Assembly (NCBI RefSeq): GCF_003813865.1
Contig: NZ_RMVG01000002.1
Location: 372,001-436,000, forward strand
DNA: 64,000 bases
Direction: 5' to 3'
Source: Candidatus Pantoea deserta
GTDB lineage: Bacteria > Pseudomonadota > Gammaproteobacteria > Enterobacterales > Enterobacteriaceae
Below are positions 9,253 through 17,462 of the stretch, piece by piece (position 1 is the first letter of the stretch; the number at the start of each line of letters is the position of its first letter). The translations under genes were made by a program, and so were the position numbers. Under the pieces are notes generated by a model that was given only the letters and a program-made list of their open reading frames with translations, did not search any database and was not told the DNA's origin.

Positions 9253-10268
9253 TGTTTCAACAACAGTATCTGATGTGGCTGGCGGGTATTATTTTGCTGG
9301 TGGTAGCGATGCTTTCCTGGCGCGACAGCCATAACCCGCGTCGCTTCACGACCGGTCTGTTCTGGGCGCTGTACGGCCTGGTCTTTCTGATCGGTGACTG
9401 GACGACGCGGTTAATGACGTCGCTGTCCGGCACGCCGGAGCTGGGCGCGCGCTATCTGCACATTAGCGTAGGCGTGCTGGTGGTGGTAATGGCGCTGATT
9501 GCCGGTTTCGGCGGCGTACGCCTGGGCCGTTACCATCAGCGCAGCGATGAGGAGAAGCAGGGCAGTGCGCGTCGTCTCGGCAACAGGCTGTTTCTGCCCG
9601 CGCTGGCGATCCCGCTGGTCACGGTGGCGGGCGTACTGGCGTTTAATCATATCCCTGGTTTGCAGGAGGCAGTATTTGGCGCGGGCAATCACGCGACGCT
9701 GGTGACGCTGTTCTCGATGATGATCGGCTGTCTGCTGGGCTGGCTGATTGCGCTGAAGATGACGCATGAGAAGCCGGTACAGTCAATGCAGGAGACGCGT
9801 CGTCTGCTGGATGCTATCGGCTGGGCCTTTATTTTGCCGCAAATTCTGGCCACGCTCGGCCTGCTGTTTACCAGCGCGGGCGTCGGCAGCGCGATTTCGC
9901 ATCTGACCGAAAGTTATCTCGCCGTTGATAATCGCTTCGTCGCTGTAACGGTGTACGCCGTCGGCATGGCGCTGCTGACGATGGTCATGGGCAACGCCTT
10001 TGCCGCGTTCCCGATTATCACCGCAGGCGTCGGCATTCCCGTGCTGGTGCTGCAGCACCACGGCGATCCGGCGGTCATGGCGGCGATTGGTATGTTTTCT
10101 GGCTACTGCGGCACGCTGATGACGCCGATGGCGGCCAATTTCAACATTGTGCCCGCCGCGCTGCTGGAGCTGCCGGATCGCAATGCGGTGATTAAGGCTC
10201 AGGTTCCAACCGGTGTGCTACTGTTAATCGTTAACGTCTTTCTGCTCTATTTCTTAATGTTCCGGTGA
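9252..10268 (+). CDS. DUF979 membrane protein, candidate 5-oxoproline transporter component
   Basis: A 338-residue polytopic protein of the DUF979 family, with about nine to ten hydrophobic segments spread from residue 5 to the C-terminus. The conserved stretch [18 protein letters not shown] and the following [17 protein letters not shown] resemble transporter re-entrant or substrate-site loops. It overlaps the preceding DUF969 gene by one base and is 7 bp before pcp, so the two membrane proteins probably act as one unit. Function is inferred from neighbours only. Confidence 0.8.
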   Translation: MFQQQYLMWLAGIILLVVAMLSWRDSHNPRRFTTGLFWALYGLVFLIGDWTTRLMTSLSGTPELGARYLHISVGVLVVVMALIAGFGGVRLGRYHQRSDEEKQGSARRLGNRLFLPALAIPLVTVAGVLAFNHIPGLQEAVFGAGNHATLVTLFSMMIGCLLGWLIALKMTHEKPVQSMQETRRLLDAIGWAFILPQILATLGLLFTSAGVGSAISHLTESYLAVDNRFVAVTVYAVGMALLTMVMGNAFAAFPIITAGVGIPVLVLQHHGDPAVMAAIGMFSGYCGTLMTPMAANFNIVPAALLELPDRNAVIKAQVPTGVLLLIVNVFLLYFLMFR

Positions 10269-10275
10269 GGTCTGG

Positions 10276-10923
10276 ATGAAAAAGGTGCTGGTGACGGCGT
10301 TTGAACCTTTCGAGGGCGAAACGCTGAATCCTTCCTGGGAAGCGGTGCGCGCGCTGGATGGCAAGGCGATCGGCGGCGCGCGCATTGTGACACGTCAGCT
10401 GCCGGTGGTTTTCAGCGACGTGCTGGGCGTGCTCTATCGCGCAATGGATGAGATTCATCCTGATTTAATCCTGTCCGTTGGCCAGGCGGGCGGACGTAGC
10501 GACATCACCGTGGAGCGCATCGGCATCAACGTGGATGACGCGCGTATTGCCGATAACGCCGGGCAGCAGCCGGTTGACGAGCCGATTGTGGCAGGAGGAC
10601 CGGCTGGGTATTTCTCTACGTTACCGATTAAAGCCATTGTCGCGGCGCTGCGCGCGGCAGGGATCCCCGCCTCGGTTTCGCAAACCGCTGGAACCTTTAC
10701 CTGTAATCGCGTGATGTATGGCCTGTTGCATCGGCTGCATACTGAGGGCAATCGCGTGCGCGGCGGCTTTATCCATATTCCTTATCTGCCTGAGCAGGCC
10801 GTTCAGCATCCTGGCGCGCCCAGCATGGCGCGGGATAACGTCATACAGGCGCTGGAGATCGCGATTCGCGTTGCGCTGGAAACGGAAACGGATGTGAAAG
10901 TCGCCGGCGGCGCTACCCACTAA
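10276..10923 (+). CDS. pcp: Pyrrolidone-carboxylate peptidase (pyroglutamyl peptidase I)
   Basis: Removes N-terminal pyroglutamate (5-oxoproline) from peptides in the cytoplasm. It is a cysteine peptidase of family C15 with 215 residues, the usual length. The catalytic triad is at the canonical positions: Glu80 ([10 protein letters not shown]), Cys143 ([11 protein letters not shown]) and His167 ([11 protein letters not shown]). Its product is the substrate of the PxpABC enzyme encoded 2.5 kb upstream in the same direction, so the operon forms a complete peptide-to-glutamate route. Confidence 0.97.
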   Translation: MKKVLVTAFEPFEGETLNPSWEAVRALDGKAIGGARIVTRQLPVVFSDVLGVLYRAMDEIHPDLILSVGQAGGRSDITVERIGINVDDARIADNAGQQPVDEPIVAGGPAGYFSTLPIKAIVAALRAAGIPASVSQTAGTFTCNRVMYGLLHRLHTEGNRVRGGFIHIPYLPEQAVQHPGAPSMARDNVIQALEIAIRVALETETDVKVAGGATH

Positions 10924-10933
10924 GAGGACGAGC

Positions 10934-11722
10934 ATGCCAGAAGGACCGGAGATCCGCCGCGCGGCGGATCAGCTTGAGGAAGCCATTGTCGGTAAACCGT
11001 TGACGGACGTCTGGTTTGCCTTTCCTGAACTCAAAACCTATGAGCCTGCGCTGCTGGGCGAGCAGGTAAAGGCTATCGAAACGCGCGGTAAGGCGCTGCT
11101 GACGCATTTCACCAACGGGCTGACGCTCTACAGCCATAACCAGCTGTACGGCGTCTGGCGGGTGGTTGAGAGCGGCACGGTGCCGGAAACCCGTCGTCAG
11201 CTGCGCGTACGGCTGGCGGTGGCCGATCGTGCGATTCTGCTCTACAGCGCCTCCGATATTGAGCTGCTCAATGCCGAGTCGCTGGCGGCGCATCCCTTTT
11301 TAAATCGCGTCGGGCCGGATGTGCTGGATGCGAGCCTTGACGTCGCGACGGTGCGCGAGCGTCTGCTGTCGCCGCGCTTTCGGCGTCGCCAGTTCAGCGG
11401 GCTGCTGCTCGATCAGGCGTTTCTTGCGGGCTTAGGCAACTATCTGCGCGTGGAGATCCTGTGGCAGGCAGAGCTGCTGGCGCAGCATCGCGCGCAGGAT
11501 TTGACGGATCGGCAGCTTGATGCGCTCAGCGAGGCGCTGCTGGCGATACCGCGGCACTCTTACCGCATGCGCGGCACCATGAAAAAGTACCATCACGGCG
11601 CGGCGTTTCGCTTCGAAGTGTTTCATCGGCAGGGCAAGAAGTGCCGCCGCTGCGGCGAGATTATCCAGAAGGGAACGCTGTCGTCACGACCGTTTTACTG
11701 GTGTCCAGGCTGCCAGCACTGA
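10934..11722 (+). CDS. nei: Endonuclease VIII
   Basis: Bifunctional DNA glycosylase and AP lyase that removes oxidised pyrimidines. 262 residues (E. coli 263). The N-terminus [12 protein letters not shown] provides the catalytic Pro and Glu after methionine removal. The helix-two-turn-helix region ([14 protein letters not shown]) and the C-terminal zinc finger ([12 protein letters not shown] ... WCPGCQ) with four cysteines are present. It begins 11 bp after pcp and may share its transcript, as the nei-pxp association in E. coli suggests. Confidence 0.98.
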   Translation: MPEGPEIRRAADQLEEAIVGKPLTDVWFAFPELKTYEPALLGEQVKAIETRGKALLTHFTNGLTLYSHNQLYGVWRVVESGTVPETRRQLRVRLAVADRAILLYSASDIELLNAESLAAHPFLNRVGPDVLDASLDVATVRERLLSPRFRRRQFSGLLLDQAFLAGLGNYLRVEILWQAELLAQHRAQDLTDRQLDALSEALLAIPRHSYRMRGTMKKYHHGAAFRFEVFHRQGKKCRRCGEIIQKGTLSSRPFYWCPGCQH

Positions 11723-11773
11723 GATAAATCGGAGACGTTTTTTAATAAAAGACGGATCAAAAGCTTGAGGAGT

Positions 11774-11877
11774 GGGTAACCGGACCCGAGGAGCAAAGCG
11801 TCGCGCGCCAGGGATGGCGCGCGCCGAGCTGGCAAGGATGCCGTTTTTTGCGTTTTTGCGATCGGGTCCGGTTACCC
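11774..11877 (+). repeat. Structured repeat element, copy 1
   Basis: A 104-bp element in the nei 3' flank. Perfect 16-bp outer arms (11774-11789 with 11862-11877) enclose an invariant box GAGCAAAGCGTC (11791-11802), a 9-bp hairpin with loop GGGA (11802-11823), a small hairpin GGCA-AGGA-TGCC (11831-11842) and a second invariant box TTTGCGATCG. The same plan occurs at 11971-12075 (inverted) and 33810-33910 with different but still self-complementary arms. It has no open reading frame. The family name is not known to me. Confidence 0.85.
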
Positions 11878-11920
11878 GCGACTAGCATCTGTCTTTCAGA
11901 CGATAAGTTTCAGCATTCAT

Positions 11921-11945
11921 AAAAAAAGCGGAGATTTCTCTCCGC
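11921..11945 (-). terminator. Terminator for gltA
   Basis: On the minus strand a 7-bp stem (GCGGAGA / TCTCCGC, loop of 4) is followed by seven T. It lies about 170 bp past the gltA stop, after repeat copy 2, so that repeat would be inside the gltA 3' untranslated region. Confidence 0.8.
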
Positions 11946-11970
11946 TCCCAGTCTGATATAGCGAGCCGAC

Positions 11971-12075
11971 GCGGGTAACATAGCCCGATCGCAAAGTCGC
12001 TTTACGCATCCCTGCGCGCTCGGCCCACGCCATCCCTGGCGTGGGACGCTTTGCTCTTTGGTCTATGTTACCCGC
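11971..12075 (-). repeat. Structured repeat element, copy 2 (inverted)
   Basis: A 105-bp element in the opposite orientation to copy 1, 93 bp away. Outer arms are 13 bp and perfect (11971-11983 with 12063-12075). Read on the minus strand it has GAGCAAAGCGTC (12056-12045), a 9-bp hairpin whose arms differ from copy 1 (CCCACGCCA / TGGCGTGGG) but keep the GGGA loop, a CGCA-GGGA-TGCG hairpin and the TTTGCGATCG box. It lies 41 bp beyond the gltA stop in sense orientation. Confidence 0.85.
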
Positions 12076-12115
12076 TTTCCAAACTTTTGTGCGGCCTGAA
12101 CAGAATCCGCTGCGT

Positions 12116-13399
12116 TTATTTCTTCAGCGCGGAAGTAAACTCGCGCTCGGTATAGCCGGTATAGAGCTGACGCGGACGGGCAATTTTCATGCCTTCGTCG
12201 TGCATCTCTTTCCAGTGCGCAATCCAGCCTACCGTACGCGCCATCGCGAAGATCACCGTGAACATGGAAGACGGAATACCCATCGCTTTCAGAATAATAC
12301 CTGAGTAGAAATCGACGTTCGGGTAGAGTTTGCGCTCGATAAAGTACGGGTCGTTCAGCGCAATATGCTCCAGCTCCATGGCCACTTCCAGCAGGTCATC
12401 CTTCATGCCCAGCTCGTTCAGCACTTCATGGCAGGTCTCACGCATCACGGTTGCGCGCGGATCGTAGTTTTTGTAGACGCGGTGACCAAAGCCCATCAGG
12501 CGGAAAGAGTCGTTTTTGTCTTTCGCGCGGCGGACAAATTCCGGAATATGATCAACGGTGCTGATCTCTTCCAGCATACGCAGCGTCGCTTCGTTCGCGC
12601 CGCCGTGCGCCGGTCCCCACAGCGAGGCGATGCCCGCGGCGATACAGGCGAACGGGTTCGCGCCAGACGAGCCGGCGGTGCGCACGGTAGAGGTAGAGGC
12701 GTTCTGCTCATGGTCGGCGTGCAGGATCAGAATACGATCCATTGCGCGCTCCAGCACCGGGTTCACCTTGTACTCTTCGCACGGGGTGGCGAACATCATA
12801 TGCAGGAAGTTACCGGCGTAAGAGAGGTCGTTACGCGGATAAACGAAAGGCTGGCCGATAGAATACTTGTAGCACATCGCGGCCATGGTCGGCATTTTCG
12901 ACAGCAGACGGAACGCGGCGATTTCACGGTGACGCTCAATATTGACGTCCAGCGAATCGTGGTAGAACGCAGCCAGCGCGCCGGTCACGCCGCACATAAC
13001 CGCCATCGGATGCGAATCGCGGCGGAAACCGTGGAACAGACGGGTAATCTGCTCATGGATCATGGTGTGGCGGGTAACGGTTTCACGAAATTCTTCATAT
13101 TGCTGTTGGGTCGGCGCTTCGCCGTTCAGCAGGATATAACAGACTTCAAGATAGTTAGAGTGGGTCGCTAACTGATCGATAGGGAAGCCGCGATGCAGCA
13201 GGATGCCTTCATCGCCATCAATATAGGTGATTTTGGATTCGCAGGACGCTGTAGACGTGAAACCTGGATCGAAAGTAAAAAGACCTTTAGAACCCAGGGC
13301 GCGGACATCAACCACATCCTGGCCCAGCGTGCCCTTCAGCACGTCCAGCTCAAGAGGCGTTTCATCTTGTAGGGTTAGCGTCACTTTTTTATCTGTCAT
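12116..13399 (-). CDS. gltA: Citrate synthase, type II
   Basis: Condenses acetyl-CoA and oxaloacetate to citrate, the first step of the TCA cycle. It is the NADH-sensitive hexameric type II enzyme with 427 residues, the same as E. coli. Catalytic blocks are intact: the active-site His in [10 protein letters not shown], the second His in [15 protein letters not shown], and Asp in the region [14 protein letters not shown]. The ATG at 13399 is chosen because the Shine-Dalgarno GGAGACG lies just before it, inside a four-codon-longer frame, and because it restores the E. coli length. It is transcribed divergently from sdhCDAB. Confidence 0.98.
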   Translation of the reverse strand: MTDKKVTLTLQDETPLELDVLKGTLGQDVVDVRALGSKGLFTFDPGFTSTASCESKITYIDGDEGILLHRGFPIDQLATHSNYLEVCYILLNGEAPTQQQYEEFRETVTRHTMIHEQITRLFHGFRRDSHPMAVMCGVTGALAAFYHDSLDVNIERHREIAAFRLLSKMPTMAAMCYKYSIGQPFVYPRNDLSYAGNFLHMMFATPCEEYKVNPVLERAMDRILILHADHEQNASTSTVRTAGSSGANPFACIAAGIASLWGPAHGGANEATLRMLEEISTVDHIPEFVRRAKDKNDSFRLMGFGHRVYKNYDPRATVMRETCHEVLNELGMKDDLLEVAMELEHIALNDPYFIERKLYPNVDFYSGIILKAMGIPSSMFTVIFAMARTVGWIAHWKEMHDEGMKIARPRQLYTGYTEREFTSALKK

Positions 13400-14031
13400 T
13401 TTCGTCTCCATAGCGCCTTATGTAAGTATGGATCTTAGACACCTGAAAAGCGGTCATGTTGCGGTCGCCGTTAACTTCACAATAACACTCTGCATAACAA
13501 GTCGGGTGCAGGGCACAGAGTGAGAGGCGTGTCCCGTCTGGGAGCGAAGCCGTCATGAGAATCTGCATATCGCGGTTGTTAAAGATCCGGTCTGGACATA
13601 ACTTTCTGGTAATCAATAAGCTGCTGTTTTAGGGTGCTCACACCCAGAATGTTACATAACTTGTGCTTAGGGGAAAGTGTATCCCCATAACTTTTGTGCA
13701 TCACTGGGGTTTTCTGCCCTAGTTTGTAACTGAATTGTTGAACTTTTGTCAAATCAGATAATTAAATTTGTATTAAATGTGAAATTCGTGAGTCCGATCA
13801 CTGTTTCACGCAAATGTACCCAAAGAGATTGTAGGGTAATTGTAATAAGAATGTGATCGTCCTATACTGCCGCCAGGTCTCCGGAAACCCCCTGACACCA
13901 GGAGCCACCCAGCGTTTCTACCGCGTCAATTAACACTGGATGTTGCTGATTTGGTGACGGTTAAAGTCTGAACACACCTGTGATTCGACTCCGCCTCAGG
14001 GACCGGAGGAAGCAAAATAAAAAAGAGCTGT
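13400..14031. promoter_or_regulatory. gltA-sdhC divergent control region
   Basis: A 632-bp AT-rich gap without a credible gene. A good sigma-70 promoter for sdh is TTGTAA (13840-13845), 17-bp spacer, TATACT (13863-13868), giving a leader of roughly 160 bases. The stretch around 13730-13810 is strongly AT-rich, as expected for ArcA, Fur or CRP control known at this locus in E. coli, but I could not assign an individual regulator site with confidence. gltA promoters should lie in the left half. Confidence 0.65.
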
Positions 14032-14421
14032 GTGGGCAAAACCGTGAAAAAACAAAGACCTGTCAACTTGGATCTCTCGACGATCCGGTTTCCCGTTACT
14101 GCAATATCGTCCATTCTCCACCGCGTATCCGGCGTCATTACCTTTGTGGCTCTCGGTATTCTGCTCTGGTTACTGGGTACGTCACTCTCTTCCCCGGAAG
14201 GTTTTCAGCACGCTGCTGCCATCATGGATAGCTTCTTTGTGAAGTTTATTCTGTGGGGCATTCTCACCGCGCTGGCATTCCATACGGTGGGCGGGATTCG
14301 TCATATGTTGATGGATTTTGGTTATCTTGCGGAGACGCTGGCTGTTGGCCGTCAGTCCGCATGGGTCACCTTTGGCATTACTGTCGTGCTTTCAATTTTG
14401 GCTGGAGTTCTCGTATGGTAA
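14032..14421 (+). CDS. sdhC: Succinate dehydrogenase cytochrome b556 subunit
   Basis: Membrane anchor of complex II that binds heme b and ubiquinone with SdhD. 129 residues, identical in length to E. coli SdhC when started at the GTG at 14032; a second GTG four codons on is possible. Three membrane segments are visible. ILHRVSGV carries the Ser and Arg of the quinone site, and the heme-ligand His lies in [14 protein letters not shown]. The last 7 bases overlap sdhD. Confidence 0.96.
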   Translation: MGKTVKKQRPVNLDLSTIRFPVTAISSILHRVSGVITFVALGILLWLLGTSLSSPEGFQHAAAIMDSFFVKFILWGILTALAFHTVGGIRHMLMDFGYLAETLAVGRQSAWVTFGITVVLSILAGVLVW

Positions 14422-14762
14422 GCAATGCATCCGCGTTAGGCCGCAACGGCATTCAGGACTGGCTGCTGCTGCGCGCTTCGGCAATCCTCATTACGCTCTA
14501 CATCCTCTATATTGTGGGCTTTATCGCCCTGACCGACACGCTGACCTATGACGTCTGGCGCGGCTTCTTCGCCTCGTCGTTCACCAAAGTCTTCACCCTG
14601 CTGACGCTGTTTTCCATTCTGATCCACGGCTGGATTGGAATGTGGCAAGTGCTGACCGACTACGTTAAGGGTCTGGCCGTCCGTCTGATTCTACAGCTGG
14701 CGATTGTGGTCGCGCTGTTGTCGTATGCAATTTATGGAACTGTTGTGGTGTGGGGTGTGTAA
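14415..14762 (+). CDS. sdhD: Succinate dehydrogenase hydrophobic anchor subunit
   Basis: Second membrane anchor of complex II. 115 residues from the ATG at 14415, the same as E. coli; a longer in-frame reading inside sdhC is not supported. It has three membrane segments, with the heme-ligand His in the second ([20 protein letters not shown]), which also holds the Asp and Tyr near the quinone. It overlaps sdhC by 7 bases and its stop adjoins the sdhA ATG directly, so all four subunits are translationally linked. Confidence 0.96.
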   Translation: MVSNASALGRNGIQDWLLLRASAILITLYILYIVGFIALTDTLTYDVWRGFFASSFTKVFTLLTLFSILIHGWIGMWQVLTDYVKGLAVRLILQLAIVVALLSYAIYGTVVVWGV

Positions 14763-16529
14763 ATGAGTTTGCCAGTCAGAGAATTTGATGCCGTGGTGAT
14801 CGGCGCAGGCGGCGCAGGTATGCGCGCCGCACTGCAAATCTCCCAGTCGGGCCAGACCTGCGCCCTGTTATCAAAAGTTTTTCCGACCCGTTCCCACACC
14901 GTGTCTGCGCAGGGCGGTATTACCGTCGCCCTTGGCAACACCCATGAAGACAACTGGGAATGGCACATGTATGACACCGTCAAAGGGTCCGACTATATCG
15001 GCGACCAGGACGCGATTGAATACATGTGTAAAACCGGCCCGGAAGCGATTCTGGAACTGGAACATATGGGCCTGCCGTTCTCCCGTCTGGAAGATGGCCG
15101 CGTCTATCAGCGCCCGTTCGGCGGCCAGTCGAAAAATTTCGGCGGCGAGCAGGCTGCGCGTACCGCAGCGGCAGCGGACCGTACCGGCCACGCGCTGCTG
15201 CATACGCTCTATCAGCAAAACCTGAAGAACAAAACTACCATCTTCTCCGAATGGTATGCGCTCGATCTGGTGAAAAACGAAGAGGGCGCCATCGTCGGCT
15301 GTACCGCCATCTGTATTGAAACCGGCGAGACCGTCTACTTCAAAGCCAAAGCCACCATTCTGGCGACCGGCGGCGCGGGCCGTATTTATCAGTCCACCAC
15401 CAACGCGCACATCAATACCGGCGACGGCGTCGGCATGGCGCTGCGCGCGGGCGTGCCGGTGCAGGATATGGAGATGTGGCAGTTCCACCCGACCGGTATC
15501 GCGGGTGCGGGCGTGCTGGTAACGGAAGGCTGCCGCGGCGAAGGCGGCTATCTGCTTAATAAACACGGCGAACGCTTTATGGAGCGTTATGCGCCGAACG
15601 CCAAAGACCTGGCGGGCCGCGACGTGGTCGCGCGTTCGATGATGATCGAAATCCGTGAAGGTCGCGGCTGCGACGGTCCGTGGGGACCGCATATCAAGCT
15701 GAAACTCGACCATCTGGGCGCGGACGTCCTGGAATCCCGCCTGCCGGGCATCCTGGAGCTGTCGCGCACCTTTGCTCACGCCGATCCGGTGAAAGAGCCT
15801 ATCCCGGTGATCCCAACCTGCCACTATATGATGGGCGGCATCCCCACGAAAGTGACCGGGCAGGCGCTGCGCGTAAATGCGCAGGGCGAAGATGAAGTTA
15901 TCCCCGGCCTGTTCGCCGTTGGCGAAATCGCCTGCGTATCGGTTCACGGCGCTAACCGTCTCGGCGGCAACTCGCTGCTGGACCTGGTGGTATTCGGCCG
16001 CGCGGCGGGCGTGCATCTGATGGAGTGTATTGAACAGCAGGGTCCGCTGCGCGATGCCACTCAGGAAAATATTGATGCCGCCATGGCGCGCTTCAACCGC
16101 TGGGAAAACAACACCACCGGCGAAGATCCGGTAGAAATTCGTAAGGCGCTACAGCGCTGCATGCAGAATAACTTCTCAGTATTCCGCGAAGGCGATGCGA
16201 TGAAGCAGGGTCTGGAAGAGCTGAAACAGATTCGCGAGCGTCTGAAATCAGCCCGTCTGGATGACCGTTCACCGGACTTCAATACCCAGCGTATTGAGTG
16301 CCTGGAGCTGGATAACCTGATGGAAACGGCTTACGCCACGGCGGTTGCGGCGAACTTCCGCACCGAAAGCCGCGGCGCGCACAGTCGATTCGACTTCCCG
16401 GATCGCGATGATGAAAACTGGTTGTGCCACAGTCTCTACGTCCCCGAAACCGAGAGCATGACGCGCCGTGAGGTGAACATGCAGCCGAAACTGCGCGCGG
16501 CCTTCCCGCCGAAAGTGCGTACCTACTAA
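14763..16529 (+). CDS. sdhA: Succinate dehydrogenase flavoprotein subunit
   Basis: Catalytic subunit of complex II that oxidises succinate to fumarate on the cytoplasmic side of the membrane. 588 residues, as in E. coli. The dinucleotide-binding [11 protein letters not shown] is at the N-terminus. His45 in [12 protein letters not shown] is the covalent FAD attachment site. Substrate-binding blocks ([66 protein letters not shown]) are intact. No gap separates it from sdhD; sdhB begins 14 bp later. Confidence 0.99.
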   Translation: MSLPVREFDAVVIGAGGAGMRAALQISQSGQTCALLSKVFPTRSHTVSAQGGITVALGNTHEDNWEWHMYDTVKGSDYIGDQDAIEYMCKTGPEAILELEHMGLPFSRLEDGRVYQRPFGGQSKNFGGEQAARTAAAADRTGHALLHTLYQQNLKNKTTIFSEWYALDLVKNEEGAIVGCTAICIETGETVYFKAKATILATGGAGRIYQSTTNAHINTGDGVGMALRAGVPVQDMEMWQFHPTGIAGAGVLVTEGCRGEGGYLLNKHGERFMERYAPNAKDLAGRDVVARSMMIEIREGRGCDGPWGPHIKLKLDHLGADVLESRLPGILELSRTFAHADPVKEPIPVIPTCHYMMGGIPTKVTGQALRVNAQGEDEVIPGLFAVGEIACVSVHGANRLGGNSLLDLVVFGRAAGVHLMECIEQQGPLRDATQENIDAAMARFNRWENNTTGEDPVEIRKALQRCMQNNFSVFREGDAMKQGLEELKQIRERLKSARLDDRSPDFNTQRIECLELDNLMETAYATAVAANFRTESRGAHSRFDFPDRDDENWLCHSLYVPETESMTRREVNMQPKLRAAFPPKVRTY

Positions 16530-16543
16530 TAGCGGAGACGATC

Positions 16544-17260
16544 ATGAGACTCGAGTTTTCCATTTATCGCTACAATCCTGAGGTTGACGCCGCGCCGCGC
16601 ATGCAGGATTACACCCTGGAATCCGAAGACGGTCGCGATATGATGCTGCTGGACGCGCTCATCCGTCTGAAAGAGAAGGACCCTACGCTGGCGTTTCGTC
16701 GCTCCTGCCGTGAAGGCGTCTGCGGCTCTGACGGCCTGAACATGAACGGCAAAAACGGCCTGGCGTGCATCACGCCGGTCTCCGCGCTGGGCAACGGCAA
16801 GCAGAAGATCGTGATCCGTCCGCTGCCGGGCCTGCCGGTTGTTCGCGACCTGGTTGTGGACATGGGGCAATTCTATGCGCAGTATGAGAAGATTAAGCCT
16901 TACCTGTTGAATAATGGGCAGAATCCCCCAGCACGCGAACATCTGCAATCGCCGGCTGAGCGTGAGCATCTGGACGGCCTGTATGAGTGTATTCTCTGCG
17001 CCTGCTGCTCCACGTCCTGTCCGTCGTTCTGGTGGAACCCGGACAAGTTCGTGGGGCCTGCCGGTCTGCTGGCTGCCTATCGCTTCCTGATTGACAGTCG
17101 CGACACGGAAACCGAGGCGCGTCTGGATAATCTGAATGATGCTTTCAGCGTTTTCCGCTGTCACAGCATTATGAACTGTGTGAGCGTGTGTCCGAAAGGA
17201 CTGAACCCGACGCGCGCCATCGGCCATATCAAGTCGATGCTGCTGCAACGGGGCGCGTAA
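16544..17260 (+). CDS. sdhB: Succinate dehydrogenase iron-sulfur subunit
   Basis: Carries electrons from the SdhA flavin to quinone through three iron-sulfur clusters. 238 residues, as in E. coli. The [2Fe-2S] ligands lie in SCREGVCGSDGLNMNGKNGL. The [4Fe-4S] and [3Fe-4S] ligands lie in CILCACCSTSCPSFWW and in the C-terminal CHSIMNCVSVCPKGLNP. It ends the sdh cluster; sucA follows after a 202-bp gap with two palindromes. Confidence 0.99.
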   Translation: MRLEFSIYRYNPEVDAAPRMQDYTLESEDGRDMMLLDALIRLKEKDPTLAFRRSCREGVCGSDGLNMNGKNGLACITPVSALGNGKQKIVIRPLPGLPVVRDLVVDMGQFYAQYEKIKPYLLNNGQNPPAREHLQSPAEREHLDGLYECILCACCSTSCPSFWWNPDKFVGPAGLLAAYRFLIDSRDTETEARLDNLNDAFSVFRCHSIMNCVSVCPKGLNPTRAIGHIKSMLLQRGA

Positions 17261-17271
17261 ACCTTTTTCGT

Positions 17272-17344
17272 CCGGGAACCTCAGGTTCCCGGCGTTTTAC
17301 GGAAGCCTTGCTAAGCGCGGCGGAGCCACGCTTAGCAAGGTTCC
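17272..17344. repeat. Two palindromes in the sdhB-sucA gap
   Basis: The first (17272-17292) is a near loopless inverted repeat CCGGGAACC...GGTTCCCGG. The second (17301-17344) has a 12-bp perfect stem CCTTGCTAAGCG / CGCTTAGCAAGG with an 11-base loop, extended by GGAA/TTCC across one bulged G. Neither is followed by a proper T-run, so they are more likely processing, stabilising or attenuating structures in the sdh-suc mRNA than full terminators. The rest of the gap to sucA shows nothing I can name. Confidence 0.75.
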
Positions 17345-17462
17345 CTTACGGGCAGGGCGCGTGTGAGCGCACAGGCTCGTATCGCTGAACTCACTACGGC
17401 AAACCGCGAAAGCGGCAACAAATGAAACCTCAAAAAAGCATAGTAATGCTTAAGGGATCACA

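Noticed and set aside
14871..16016. A 381-codon frame antisense to sdhA, and a similar one antisense to sucB (20272-21417)
   Set aside because: GC-rich codon bias leaves the opposite strand open; the sense genes are certain and the antisense peptides look like no family.
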